A stretch of DNA of 64,000 bases, from NCBI GenBank assembly GCA_026225945.1, contig JAMJFZ010001258.1, positions 3,486,501-3,550,500 on the forward strand, in the 5' to 3' direction. Under the pieces are notes generated by a model, which worked only from the letters and a program-made list of their open reading frames with translations, ran no database searches and was not told the origin of the DNA. The translations under genes were made by a program, and so were the position numbers. Position 1 is the first letter of the stretch, and every line of letters begins with the position of its first letter. Below are positions 9,441-19,587 of the stretch, one piece after another. This DNA comes from Cricetomys ansorgei. Lineage: Eukaryota > Chordata > Mammalia > Rodentia > Nesomyidae.

Positions 9441-10290
9441 CTCCCCGGCCCGGCGGGGCTCCTCAGCGGCGCCGGCCCCCGTCCCGCTGTCCGGCCCCGA
9501 GAGACGGGTCGCAGCCGCGGCGGCCTCGGGTCGGCTGCCTCCGGGCACGCTCGGGCATCGCCGCCCGCTCTCCTGACCTTGTCCCCGGCGAGCCGATCCC
9601 CGCGGCCCCGGGAGCCGAGCAGCGAGCTCGCGGCGCCCCGCGCTCCGGAGGGGACCGAGGGGGAGGGCCGGCGGGAGGGGGAGGGGACGGACCGCGCGGC
9701 CCCGCCTCGCCCGCGGCCCGCGCCGAATGCCTGGGCTGCGAGAGCCGCTCGCGCCGGAGGGCGGGGCCGCGCGGGAGCCCCGAGCCGGGCGCGACCAACG
9801 CGCGGGGGGGGGGGGGCGGGAGCCCCGTCGGCCCCGCCGCCCGCCGGCCCGAGGCTCCGCCGCAGCCGCCCCTCCGCCAGCCGAGGCCGGGCCCGGCCGC
9901 CCGGTCCCCGCGCAGGGAGGAGCCCGGCCCGCGCGCTCGCCCACCCCCGGCCCCGCGCCGTGGTCTCGCCCGGGCGCTGACGGGGACCGGGGACTCCCGC
10001 GCGCCGGGCGCCCGGGGCAGCGGTGCCCACGAGTGGCCGCCCTCGCCCTCCGCCGCCCGTGCAGCGCCCCTCGCCCGGCGCCCCCGGTTCGCGCTTCTTC
10101 CTCTTTCCTTAAAAACTCCAGCTGCACACAAAGAGCTGCCTGCGCGGCCCGCCGAGTCTTAAAGGCTCCGCGGCGTGGGTCAGCGGGGACGGGTAGGTGA
10201 GGGCGGCGAGGCCGATCCCATGCCACCCCCGACGGCCAGGCCTTCGTCGGTGGACACCCCCCCACACAACAAAGAACTGCGGGGTTCGGA
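9441..10290 (-). promoter_or_regulatory. Atrnl1: Probable Atrnl1 promoter and 5'UTR
   Basis: CpG-island DNA directly upstream of the start codon, with many GGGCGG/CCGCCC-type GC boxes. A G13 run (9804-9816, plus strand) could form a G-quadruplex. I see no canonical TATA box; the nearest AT-rich spots on the minus strand are 'ggagtttttaagg' (about 10108-10120) and 'gcctttaagactc' (about 10157-10170). The transcription start cannot be placed from sequence alone. Confidence 0.7.
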
Positions 10291-12069
10291 GCCCGGAGCC
10301 GCCCCCCTGCTCGCCAGTGTCCCCCTGCATCTGGGAAGGTGTGCTGCCTTGGAAGAGACTGCAACACCCGGGCGTGCTTTCTTCAGAACAACAGAGGTGG
10401 CGCCCGGAAGGGGCCCTGTCCCTCCTTGGCCTGGAGATGACTTTCCGAGGTGTGATGGCACAAGCTGGGGTTTGTGCTTTCTCTACCCCGGTCTTTTAGC
10501 GGAACCCCTGAGAGGGAGCCGCGCGCAGTTGCAGGCATGCACCCTCGGGTGATGTTGGAGCTGCACCAAAGAGCAGGCGGTATGAGCAGAATTTGAAACT
10601 CACCAGACATTTCTGACAGCGGGGGAGGGGGGCAGTTGGGGTTGAACCACACAGTCATAATATTATTGTTAAGATTCAATTCGGGTTTATTTTGGGAATA
10701 ATGTACCCACGTCATCTCTTTAAATCCGTCATCCCCACTTCGCAGAGAAAATCCTCTGTTAACCCCATTTCGCAGATGAAGAGAGAGTGGGTAAGGCTGA
10801 GATTCTGAGATTCGGGCTGGTGGCAGGTTAGGAGTGAGGAGCAAGCCCTCTGACTACGCCTTTTCCAGCGTTTACCACCCCGCTTCTGTTTGCAGACGCT
10901 TTGTTCTTCTTTGGTGAATAAAACATAAGTGCTCACTTGGTTTGCAAATACCTCGGCAGTGACTTAAGAGGAAAACAAAGGTCCTGGAAAAAGGCTCCTT
11001 CGCAAGCTGATTCTCACTGGCGCAAAAAAAAAAAAAAAAACAATTTCCACCTTGTAATAGTTCTGCCGTTCCCCCATCAAGCCTGAACTTCAGCTGGTTC
11101 CTTTCACTTTAGGGTGTTCTTCAGAAAGAAGGGAGGGGGCGTTAAAAGAGTATTTTTGTAAGCCGCACCTTTTAATATCAGTGGCAGAAAAATTCAGACT
11201 CTTCGGGGACCCACCACTGGTGGACAGTCCCTGCTGCTTTCCATCCCTTTCTTCCTGCAGGCTTGAGTTTAAAGTCAGATATGTCTTTCTCAGATCTAAT
11301 GTAGTCACTTCCAGACTTGTGGGCAGTGGCCAAGCTCTCCAGTGAGAATGCAGGTAGTTTAAAGGGTACACTGAAGTGTGTCTCTTTAACAAGAGAGATC
11401 CCAGCTCTCAGCCACACAGTGGCCAAGGCCTGTATTTGAGCAGAGGATTTGCCCATTAAAGATACACCTCTTAACCACCACTGCAGTCACCTGGCCCTGA
11501 ACATGCCGCCCCCAGGCCTCCTCACTCCTTTCGAATGGAACTGAATGTACTAAATTCATATAAAGTTATTATCATTAGGATCACACGGAGTTTCTGCTTT
11601 CCCTGTGTCATAGCTGTCCTTCGGATTGTCTCTGTTCATGTTTTATGAGCTATGATGAGTTTCAGGTACAGGGAATGAAAATGAGCAGAGGTGACGTCTA
11701 CCGTTGAATAGGTTTATCTTCTGTCAGGCTCACAAATCGGTAAGCTCCTGATACGGGAGTGTCATATAGTTTGCAGATGTAAACCTAGATGATTTAAAAT
11801 AGTCACACAGACAGTGCCAGAGCCTGACTAGCATCTTGGTCCTTGTTTCAGTATCTTCTCTGATCAAGAAAAGGTAAAACTCCCTGGTTATCCCCCCGTA
11901 AAGAAGTAGGATTGGCATCCTACCGAGCTGAACAACACCAAAGTAACTCACAGTATTGATGGTGGAAGTCACGAATCTAGCAGGACGGGAAAAAAAAAAT
12001 CCACGAACAGGAAATAGGGAAAAAGTCAGTTCACTGAAGTAAAATGAAATTGTTAAGAATTAATGATTG
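10291..12069. other. Proximal upstream DNA, no element recognised
   Basis: Unique sequence immediately upstream of the CpG island. It contains an A17-type run near 11023-11040 and no recognisable SINE, LTR or exon. Proximal enhancers could lie here, but nothing in the sequence proves it. Confidence 0.5.
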
Positions 12070-12222
12070 CAGGGCAGTGGTGCACGTCTTTAATCCCAGC
12101 ACTCGGGAGGCAGAGGCAGGCAGATCTCTGTGAGTTCGAGGCCAGCCTGGTCTACAGAGTGAGTTCCAGGACAGCCAGAGTTACAACAGAGAAACCCTGT
12201 CTAGACAAACCAAAGAGGAAAC
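12070..12222 (+). mobile_element. B1 SINE
   Basis: Clear B1 with 'ctttaatcccagcactcggg', 'aggcagatctctgtgagttc', 'cagcctggtctacagagtga' and the end 'cagagaaaccctgtctagac'. Confidence 0.95.
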
Positions 12223-13104
12223 CGAAGTGTGTCCTTCTCCTCACAACTGACCTGGCGTCAGGACCTTGGATAGTTGGGCACTGTGCCTTACTCCACATTT
12301 ATACTACTTAAAAGTGTAATCCTATGGTAGACAGAATCCTAAGATGTCTCTTTGCCCAAGTGTTCGAAGGGTATTCCAATGATACTTTTTAAAATAGATC
12401 CTGATAATGATACTGATGTTGTTGTTGTAGTTACACAAAAGGCAAAGGATCCTATTTAGACAGATGAGAGCAAAACTTTTTCAATTGCTCAACCAAAGAG
12501 CGATCTCTACGCTGGCTTTTGTTCGCCGTCGACTCGTATGAGACAGTCGAAAGCAACTAAACTAGTGAACGCTGCAGACGGCTGGGAACACGGTCACAGG
12601 ACTAAGCTGGTGGGCAGCTCTCTACGACCGTCAGAGAGTTTAGATGGTCTGTGAGATTAGGCAGTAAAGAAAGAGTCATTAGAAACTGTCGGTGGCACTA
12701 AAAATGTTTCTATGGTCTGAGAATCACCCTCCCCCAACCAACACCTAACGTCTTGCTTCCTCTTGGACTGTTCCCCTGCTCCCTCCGTTTCTCTTGCTGT
12801 CACACTTGCAAACACACATACTAACTCCTTTTTCTGCCAATTTTTTTACATGACACATTTCAAACATTCTGTTGTAAGGAAATCCAGAGAAATAAATCCA
12901 AAGATTTCCAATTCACTATGCTGAGCTAATATAATTTTAATTGAAAAATAAAATGAGCATTCTTAAATTTTTCTTTCTAAATATTCATACTTGTTAGCCT
13001 AACTGCCCCCAAAAAAATAGTTAGTTGCCAAGACTCAGTTGTAGAAATTTGTCTTTTGTAAAATTTAATTTAAAAAAAAATAAAACCACAGGCTATGACT
13101 CCTA
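12223..13104. other. Unique intergenic stretch
   Basis: AT-rich sequence with scattered poly-A/T runs. No recognisable gene or repeat. Confidence 0.4.
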
Positions 13105-13235
13105 TTAAGCAAGCTACCTGGATCATGGTAGTGCATGTTGTAATCCCAACACAGACTGAAATGGGACATCTCAGGTTCAAGATCAGCCTGGCATACATAG
13201 TAAAACCTGTCTCAAATGAATAAATACATCATCAA
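13105..13235 (+). mobile_element. Diverged B1/B4-like SINE
   Basis: Degenerate match with 'catggtagtgcatgttgtaa', 'tcccaacacagactgaaatg', 'gttcaagatcagcctggcat' and 'aaaacctgtctcaaatgaat'. Confidence 0.6.
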
Positions 13236-14215
13236 TATCTGCTTCTAAAACCTCACCAACATGGGAAGAAAAGGTTTTATTTCTGTAATGGGAAGCATGT
13301 TCGTTTCATTTCAGTTTTTAGAGGTTTCAGGTAACGATGACAAAGAAAATGAGGAAAAATCCCATTTTCAGATCAGAGAGAACCATGGATTTAGAAACAT
13401 CAATGAGTAAGCAAGTACAAATGTGACAATACACATGTCAGCAAAGATGAGCAGCAAGAAATGATCCCAGAGAGCACAGGACAGCTTCCATGAGAGATCA
13501 GAGCTATCACAGGAGGCCGAATTTGGGTTCTAAGATGAAAACACAGGAATTGGTAAGGACAACGTATGGACTCTGAGCTCCTTCCTCACCCTAAGTGGGA
13601 AAAGACCATCCCAAGCCCAAACCAATATATGTGGTGAATTTCTTAGGGAAAAACCGAAGACTCCAGACCTGGGACACTAGCAAAATACTAGACAGGAGTT
13701 AGGTACACAGCTGAAGTGTTAAGATCTAGTGGAAATCTACATTTGAACAGCACATTTTCTTACTTGTTCCCGGAACACCTCCAAATAACTGAAAGATGGT
13801 TGGTTATGCAGAGCTGGAAGGATTCCAAGACAAAAAGATATTGTCATCTGGAATCACCTAAGCAGATGGCAAGTCTCTGGCTTATCCTACGAGGATGTCT
13901 GCTAGGCAGTAAGCCCTACCCTGATCCATGATTCATAATTCTTCATTAAATAGAGACAGTAAAATTTCACGAGACATAAAAAATAGAAACCCGCGCTGTG
14001 GGGCGGTCGGGGGAGAAGGACAGTAGGGGGAGTGAAATCGGGTAGAGATGAAAAGATTTCACAACCAAAAACTGGACACTTTTACAAAGGGAACAGGGGA
14101 CATAGTGCAAAGGGGAAAAGTAAATAGAAGGTAAAATGCAACAATGTACTTAGAAATAAAGCCTAGGAAAGCTACAAATTAGGCGAGAGCCAAGTTCCAC
14201 TGTTTTTTTCCTTTT
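13236..14215. other. Unique or very old repeat sequence
   Basis: No gene recognised. The segment from about 13935 ('ggtagagatgaaaagatttc') vaguely resembles old L1 sequence and could be the 5' continuation of the L1-like segment at 15240-15650, separated by the younger B2 and its array. That link is speculative. Confidence 0.35.
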
Positions 14216-14269
14216 TCCACTTTTTGTTTTTATTGTTGTCGTTGATTGTTTTGTTTAATTTTGCAGAGT

Positions 14270-15214
14270 TTTTTTTAGGATTTATTTATTTTTATTTTAT
14301 GTGTGTGTGTGTTTTGTGTGCATGTGTGTGCACCGTGTGTGTGTGCATGTGTGTGCACCGTGTGTGTGTGTGTGCATGCGTGTGCACCGTGTGTGTGCAT
14401 GTGTGTGCACCGTGTGTGTGTGTGCATGTGGGTGTGTGTGTGTGTGCACCGTGTGTGTGTGCACCGTGTGTGTATGTGTGTGCACCGTGTGTGTGTGCAT
14501 GTGTGTGTGTGCGCCGTGTGTGTGTGCATGTGTGTGTGTGTGCGTGTGTGTGCATGTGTGTGCACCGTGTGTGTGCATGTGTGTGCACCGTGTGTGTGTG
14601 TGTGTGTGCACCGTGTGTGTGTGTGCATGTGGGTGTGTGTGTGTGTGCACCGTGTGTGTGTGCACCGTGTGTGTATGTGTGTGCACCGTGTGTGTGTGCA
14701 TGTGTGTGTGTGCGCCGTGTGTGTGTGCATGTGTGTGTGTGCATGTGGGTGTGTGTGTGTGCATGTGTGTGTGTGTGCGCCATGTGTGTGTGTGCATGTG
14801 TGTGTGCGTGTGTGTGCATGTGTGTGCACCGTGTGTGTGCATGTGTGTGCACCGTGTGTGTGTGTGTGTGTGCACCGTGTGTGTGTGCATGTGGGTGTGT
14901 GTGTGTGTGCACCGTGTGTGTGTGTGCACCGTGTGTGTATGTGTGTGCACCGTGTGTGTGTGCATGTGTGTGTGTGTGCGCCGTGTGTGTGTGTGCATGT
15001 GTGTGTGTGTGCATGTGTGTGTGTGTGTGTGTGCGTGCATGTGTGTGTGTGTGTGTGTGTGGTGCCTAAGGAGACTAGAAGAGGGTGTGGGATCCTCTGG
15101 AACTAGAGTTATAGATTCTTGTGAGCCATCACGTGGGCGCTGCGAACTGGCCTCAGGCCCTCTGCAAGGACAGCAAGGGCTCTTAACCTCTGAGCTCTCT
15201 GCCCGGTGTGGCTT
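14270..15214 (-). mobile_element. Antisense B2 SINE containing the (TG) array
   Basis: Left side 'aggatttatttatttttatt' is the antisense A-rich B2 tail. The right side resumes at 15061 with 'ggtgcctaaggagactagaa', 'ctggaactagagttatagat', 'tgtgagccatcacgtgggcg' and 'agggctcttaacctctgagc'. Both are B2 in the same orientation, so the intervening 14300-15060 array lies inside the element, near its 3' end. Confidence 0.85.
14300..15060. repeat. (TG)n array with gcaccg / gcatgtg variants and higher-order repeats
   Basis: About 760 bp of TG repeats punctuated by GCACCG, GCGCCG and GCATG. Longer blocks recur: the variant 'gcatgtgggtgtg' occurs at 14424, 14625 and 14887 (plus one extra near 14744), and the blocks around them are similar, giving a roughly 200-260-bp higher-order period. 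Open frames on both strands encode only Cys/Val or His/Thr strings and are not genes. Confidence 0.95.
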
Positions 15215-15239
15215 TCCCAGAATGCACCGGAGCCCCTAG

Positions 15240-15650
15240 AGGCAACCCAGCCTACAACACTGAGCAACAGAGTCTCTTAAATTTGGAAAGACTACTGCAA
15301 TCAACTGGGAATGAGAACACCATTAAAGTTACCAACAGCAAAACTTAGAAGCTAGCGAGAAGCAGAGATACATGGCAAAGTGGATATATGGAGAAATACT
15401 TTTCCATTGAAAATTCTATACCCAACCAATCTATCACGGAGAACAAAGACATTTTCATTTTCAAGCTTTTGTAAAAAGGTATTTCCCAATGTTTTTTTAG
15501 GAAAGTCGTTTCCTTAGGAAGAACTGTTAGGAACTGCAACAAAGGAATGAGATGAACATAAGAAAATACAAATAAATACCTGACGGCAGACAGTTATGCC
15601 CAGGCAGACACGGAAACAGCTCACCCGGCGTCAGGGACCAGGAAGGGAGT
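15240..15650 (+). mobile_element. Old L1-like fragment
   Basis: Similar to old mammalian L1 sequence near the ORF2/3'UTR junction: 'gaaaattctatacccaacca', 'atctatcacggagaacaaag', 'acattttcattttcaagctt' and 'ggaagaactgttaggaactg'. It is heavily decayed. Confidence 0.5.
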
Positions 15651-15769
15651 ATCCGAGAAGATAATGGAGGAGTGTTTGCAACTGTTTGTACTTCGGGAAA
15701 GAACATTCCCTCCATGTTATGTTACAGACCTTAGAGTTGTTGGGGAGAAGTGTCACAAAGTTAGAAACA

Positions 15770-15935
15770 AGCAAACAAGCTGGACTTGCTGGCACTGCAT
15801 ACTCAGGACACGGGGAATGGCAGGCAGGGGGATTCGGAGTTCAAGGTCATCCTCAACTTTATATTTAGTTCAAGGAGAGCCTGGGTTACATGATCACGTC
15901 TCAAAACAAATAACCAAACAAAATAGAGGGGCCAG
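15770..15935 (+). mobile_element. B4/B1-like SINE, diverged
   Basis: 'ctggcactgcatactcagga', 'aatggcaggcagggggattc', 'gagttcaaggtcatcctcaa' and 'gcctgggttacatgatcacg', ending in 'tctcaaaacaaataacca'. Confidence 0.65.
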
Positions 15936-16374
15936 GGGAACTGAGAAAATGATCAAAATCAGAAAGGGAGAGAAAAAAGCTGTAAGCCGGAACAAAGTGT
16001 CTCAAGAAATGGCCCGAACTTGCATGTCCATGATAACACGAACACCAGCCACTGATGTAACTCCCAAATTATGTCTGTCTTCTGATGGGAAGTAGGTAGA
16101 GGTAGTAGTAAATCATTTACGGAATGGTCACCTGACCAAAACTGACAAATCTAGATTTAGCAATATTATACTACATTGAATAAAATATGTGAAATCTGCC
16201 TTCTCCGGGAAACAGGCAGGCAGGAAATGTAGTATTTCATTAGAAAGCTTTCACTACTGTCAGAGTGATTGAATATTAAAAATTAAATCTAAGAGAGATA
16301 AAAATAAGGAAAAAATGTGTGTTCATTAAAAATTAAGTCAATGACATGGAGCTTAAGATGCAAAAAAATATTAA
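15936..16374. other. Unique intergenic stretch
   Basis: A-rich unique sequence. No gene or repeat recognised. Confidence 0.4.
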
Positions 16375-16600
16375 TTCTAATGATTCATTTATTTTATCTA
16401 CATACACGTTTTACCTGCATGTATGTATGTGTACTGTGTGCTATGTTTATGTCTGGGGCCTCAGAGGCCAGAAAAGAGCAGCAGATAACTCGGAGCTGGT
16501 GTCCAGTAAGTTGTGAGCTGCCATGAGAGTCTAGGAACTAAGTCCAGGTCCCCTGCAAAAGCAGCCAGTGCTCTTAAACACGAGCCTTCTGTCCAATCCC
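16375..16600 (-). mobile_element. B2 SINE, antisense
   Basis: 'gattcatttattttatctac' tail, then 'ttgtgagctgccatgagagt', 'gtccaggtcccctgcaaaag' and 'cagccagtgctcttaaacac'. Confidence 0.8.
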
Positions 16601-16634
16601 AAAACATGGGTTTTATTTATAATTCTGTCCTATG

Positions 16635-16795
16635 TACTGGTTACTCTTGGATGATTCATTAACCTCTGTGCCTTAGTTTCCACACATGTAAAATGGGTTT
16701 AGTTGAAGTGCCAGAACATCCATTTCAGAATGATGAGGGTCTGAACGGGGTAAAATGTGTAAAAGTGCCTGACAATGGGTAAAGGCAAACTCTGG
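16635..16795 (+). repeat. MIR SINE
   Basis: 'cattaacctctgtgccttag', 'tttccacacatgtaaaatgg' and 'aagtgcctgacaatgggtaa' fit the MIR core and 3' part in sense orientation. Confidence 0.65.
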
Positions 16796-17554
16796 TGCTG
16801 ATGTTCACAGAAACTTACACTTAGAAACAATCAATTCTGCTTCCCTGTAAAGGAAAAGAATATTGAAAAGTATTTGAGCCAGTACAAAACAGACAAACAA
16901 CAGAAAAACTGGCAGAGCTATACAAAATACTGATAGCCTTACCTTCGTTTCCCCCACCCCCCTTCTTATTTGTGGATACGTGCGTGCATGTACATGCTTG
17001 GAGGCCATGGGACATCTTGTGGCAGCTGGTTCTCTCCTGTTGCATGGGTCCCGGGGATAGAGCTCGGATCCTCAGCCTGGAAGCAAGCACTTTTACCTTA
17101 AAGATGAGTGGACTCTATGTTCACTATGGTGCAGACAGGCTACTAAGAAAAAGTGCCTTCTCACCCAGATAACCAGTGGCAGACCTAGATCTAAACCCCC
17201 AGTTCTCCTGAAATTGAATCAAATGTCTTCGCCTTCCAACATCTAATTCAAGAGAGTAAGGGAAAATTTCAATTTAGCCATGCATGCCTAACATCAAGAA
17301 GGCCTGGTAAAGTTAGGTTACTTGTCTACAGCCACATAATAAGCCAGAGATTGCAGAAGCAAAAGTAGGCCAAACAAGAAGACAGACATCCAAATAGCAA
17401 CCCTAGAGCCAAAACTTCAGAACCCAGTGACAAGTTCACCCAAAGAGTTAACAATATTCACTGAAAGTCCAGTTCTGGGTCTGCAACACAGCAGACAATC
17501 AAGCCATTGACCAGAAGCTAAAGTTTACGTAAATATATGCCAAGAAAAGAAAGG
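16796..17554. other. Unique intergenic stretch
   Basis: No gene recognised. 'ttaggttacttgtctacagcca' with 'agccagagattgcagaagca' (about 17313-17365) resembles an old MIR core, but too weakly to annotate separately. Confidence 0.35.
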
Positions 17555-17690
17555 AGCCAGGCGTGGTGGGGCACGCCTTTAATCCCAGCACTTGGGAGGC
17601 AGAGGCAGGCAGATCTCTGTGAGTTCGAGGCCAGCCTGGTCTACAGAGTGAGTTCCAGGGCAGCCAGAGCTACAACAGAGAAACCCTGAA
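17555..17690 (+). mobile_element. B1 SINE
   Basis: 'gccaggcgtggtggggcacg', 'cctttaatcccagcacttgg', 'gttcgaggccagcctggtct' and 'caacagagaaaccctgaaag'. Near-consensus, so a young copy. Confidence 0.97.
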
Positions 17691-17803
17691 AGAAAAAGAA
17701 AGAAAAGAAAGAAAGAAAGGAAAAAGAAAGAAAGAAAGAAAGGAAGGAAGGAAGGAAGGAAGGAAGGAAGGAAGGAAGGAAGGAAGGAAGGAAGGAAGGA
17801 AGG
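17690..17803. repeat. (AAAG)n/(AAGG)n tail array
   Basis: Pure purine tail of the B1: AAAG units first, then about 15 AAGG units. It is directly continuous with the SINE poly(A) position. Confidence 0.95.
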
Positions 17804-17884
17804 GTTTTCTTTTAAAGGATTTGGGAAACAGAGTCAGCAGCAGAATTCCTCCTCAAAATGGGAGCGTAAGAGCTGAGCTCTGGG

Positions 17885-18175
17885 GGTGGAGATGGCTCAC
17901 TGAGTAGAGTGTGTGCTGTTCAAGCATGAAGACCTGAGTTCAGATTCCCTCACCCATGTAAAAGCTGGGCTGTGGTGCCCACCTGCCTGGAACCCCCGAA
18001 CTTCAGAGCAGAGAAGTGACTCTGGGGCTTGCTGACCAGCTGGTCCAGCAGAAATGTCCAGCCCAAGTTCAGTGAGAGATCCTGTCTCTAAGTATATGGT
18101 GGAGAGGAAGATACCCAGGGATGGCCTCTGCCCTGTATGTGTGCTGCACACACAGACACCAAGAGAAGAAAGGCA
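17885..18175 (+). mobile_element. Composite rodent SINE (B3/B4 type)
   Basis: Head 'gtggagatggctcactgagt', 'gaagacctgagttcagattc', middle 'ctggggcttgctgaccagct' and 'gttcagtgagagatcctgtc', then 'gtggagaggaagatacccag'. The tail runs into GGA-rich purine sequence (18176-18236). Confidence 0.75.
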
Positions 18176-18509
18176 GGGATGGAGGGAGAGAGGGAAGGAG
18201 GGAAGGAGAGATGGAGGTGGGAGGAGAGGGGAGAGAATTCAACACCACTGAGTCAGGAGAGCTCAGAGAAAAGAAAACCCAGAGGCCGCTGTCAGGAAAG
18301 AGCAATTCTGGAGCTGCCCAAGCTGCTGCGAGACGCTGATGGCCACCCTGCCTTCCTCCTTCAGACGGTGTTGAAAGAAATAAAGATGTGGAACAGATCA
18401 CGGACTCTTCCCTCTGTACAGGAAGTCATTGCACGGAACTATGGGACTTCCTTTCACACACACGCACACAAAGAATAACCACCCCCTTTTCTTCAAAACC
18501 AGCAGTCTG

Positions 18510-18595
18510 GGGCTGAAGGAGAGTGTTAGCAGTTAACAGATCGCGTGCATGGCACGTGCAAGGCTCGAGTTCAACCCCGTCACTACAGAAACAAA
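18510..18595 (+). mobile_element. ID-like SINE, diverged
   Basis: 'gtctggggctgaaggagagt', 'gcacgtgcaaggctcgagtt' and 'caaccccgtcactacagaaa' resemble an ID element. Low certainty. Confidence 0.45.
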
Positions 18596-19070
18596 GCAAC
18601 GTCACCCCAGGTCTGTCAATAAAAAATGGACAAAACTTTCTGTTTGGGTCGGATAACCAACATGCGATGTTCAACAGCTTTTTATTTTCAACAGTCACCA
18701 TTTTCCTAAGAGATTATCTCACTTCTGAAGAGGATTCTAATTAAGAACTGCTACATCATCTCAGACCCAAATAAAGCAACGTTAAGAAGGTCAGACACTG
18801 GACTTGAGGTTTGTTTCATACTCCTGTGTATAAAAAAGACAGTTACAGTAAGAAAAACAGGAAGAACTTTAAAAAAAGGCTCTCAAACAAAACAAACAAT
18901 TCATAAGAAAACATGCTAGCTTTCAAACGGAGGCTTGGAGTCCTGACACAAGGAAATGCTATGAAAGAGAATTATGGGCTCTTGCATCAGGAGAGATCCA
19001 GCTGTGACAGGCTGGGACGGTGCTTTGAACAGCACTCAGAGACAAAGAGGACCACAAAAGAGCATGTGCG

Positions 19071-19587
19071 CACACACACACACACACACACACACCACAC
19101 ACATCACACACATCACACACACACACACATCACACACACACCATACACATACATACAGCACACACATACATCACACACCACACATACACAAACCACACAT
19201 ACACACACACACATCACATATCACACACACCACACATCACACACACACATACACACACATCACATATCACACACACCACACATCACACACACACATACAC
19301 ACACATACACATGCCAATCATCACACACACTACACATCACACACCACATATAATCAAACCACACATACACACACATGTACACACACACACCATATATCAC
19401 ACGCATACACACACAGCACAGACACACAGACTATACCACACATACCACATCACACATACACACCACACACATACCCACACATCACACCACACACACCACA
19501 TATCACACACACACAAACCACACATACACACACACACACTATACACACACATGCACATACACATACACACACACACATACACACGAG
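19071..19587. repeat. (CA)n array with CACCA/CATCA variants
   Basis: About 520 bp of CA repeat with frequent acc, atc and ata interruptions, so both strands are open over long stretches. A block 'cacatcacatatcacacaca' is repeated around 19210 and 19258. No clear SINE precedes it. Confidence 0.95.

Larger units (their letters stand above)
8819..10290. promoter_or_regulatory. Atrnl1: CpG island over Atrnl1 exon 1
   Basis: This is the only CpG-rich block in the window. It is densely packed with CG dinucleotides and very GC-rich, against AT-rich, CpG-poor flanks. It spans the start of intron 1, the coding exon and the upstream region, as expected for a housekeeping/neural gene promoter. It contains no recognisable transposon. 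GC bias keeps long frames open on both strands here, and none except the exon frame looks like protein. Confidence 0.9.

Noticed and set aside
8684..10367. Several long open frames (up to 448 codons) on both strands around the CpG island
   Set aside because: They arise from GC-rich, stop-poor DNA and from the 33-bp minisatellite. They are Pro/Ala/Arg/Gly strings without domains. Only the short frame ending at the donor at 9183 matches a known protein.
14224..15239. Frames of 240-312 codons on both strands
   Set aside because: Translations of a TG/CA satellite (Cys-Val and His-Thr repeats) with no stop because of the repeat unit.
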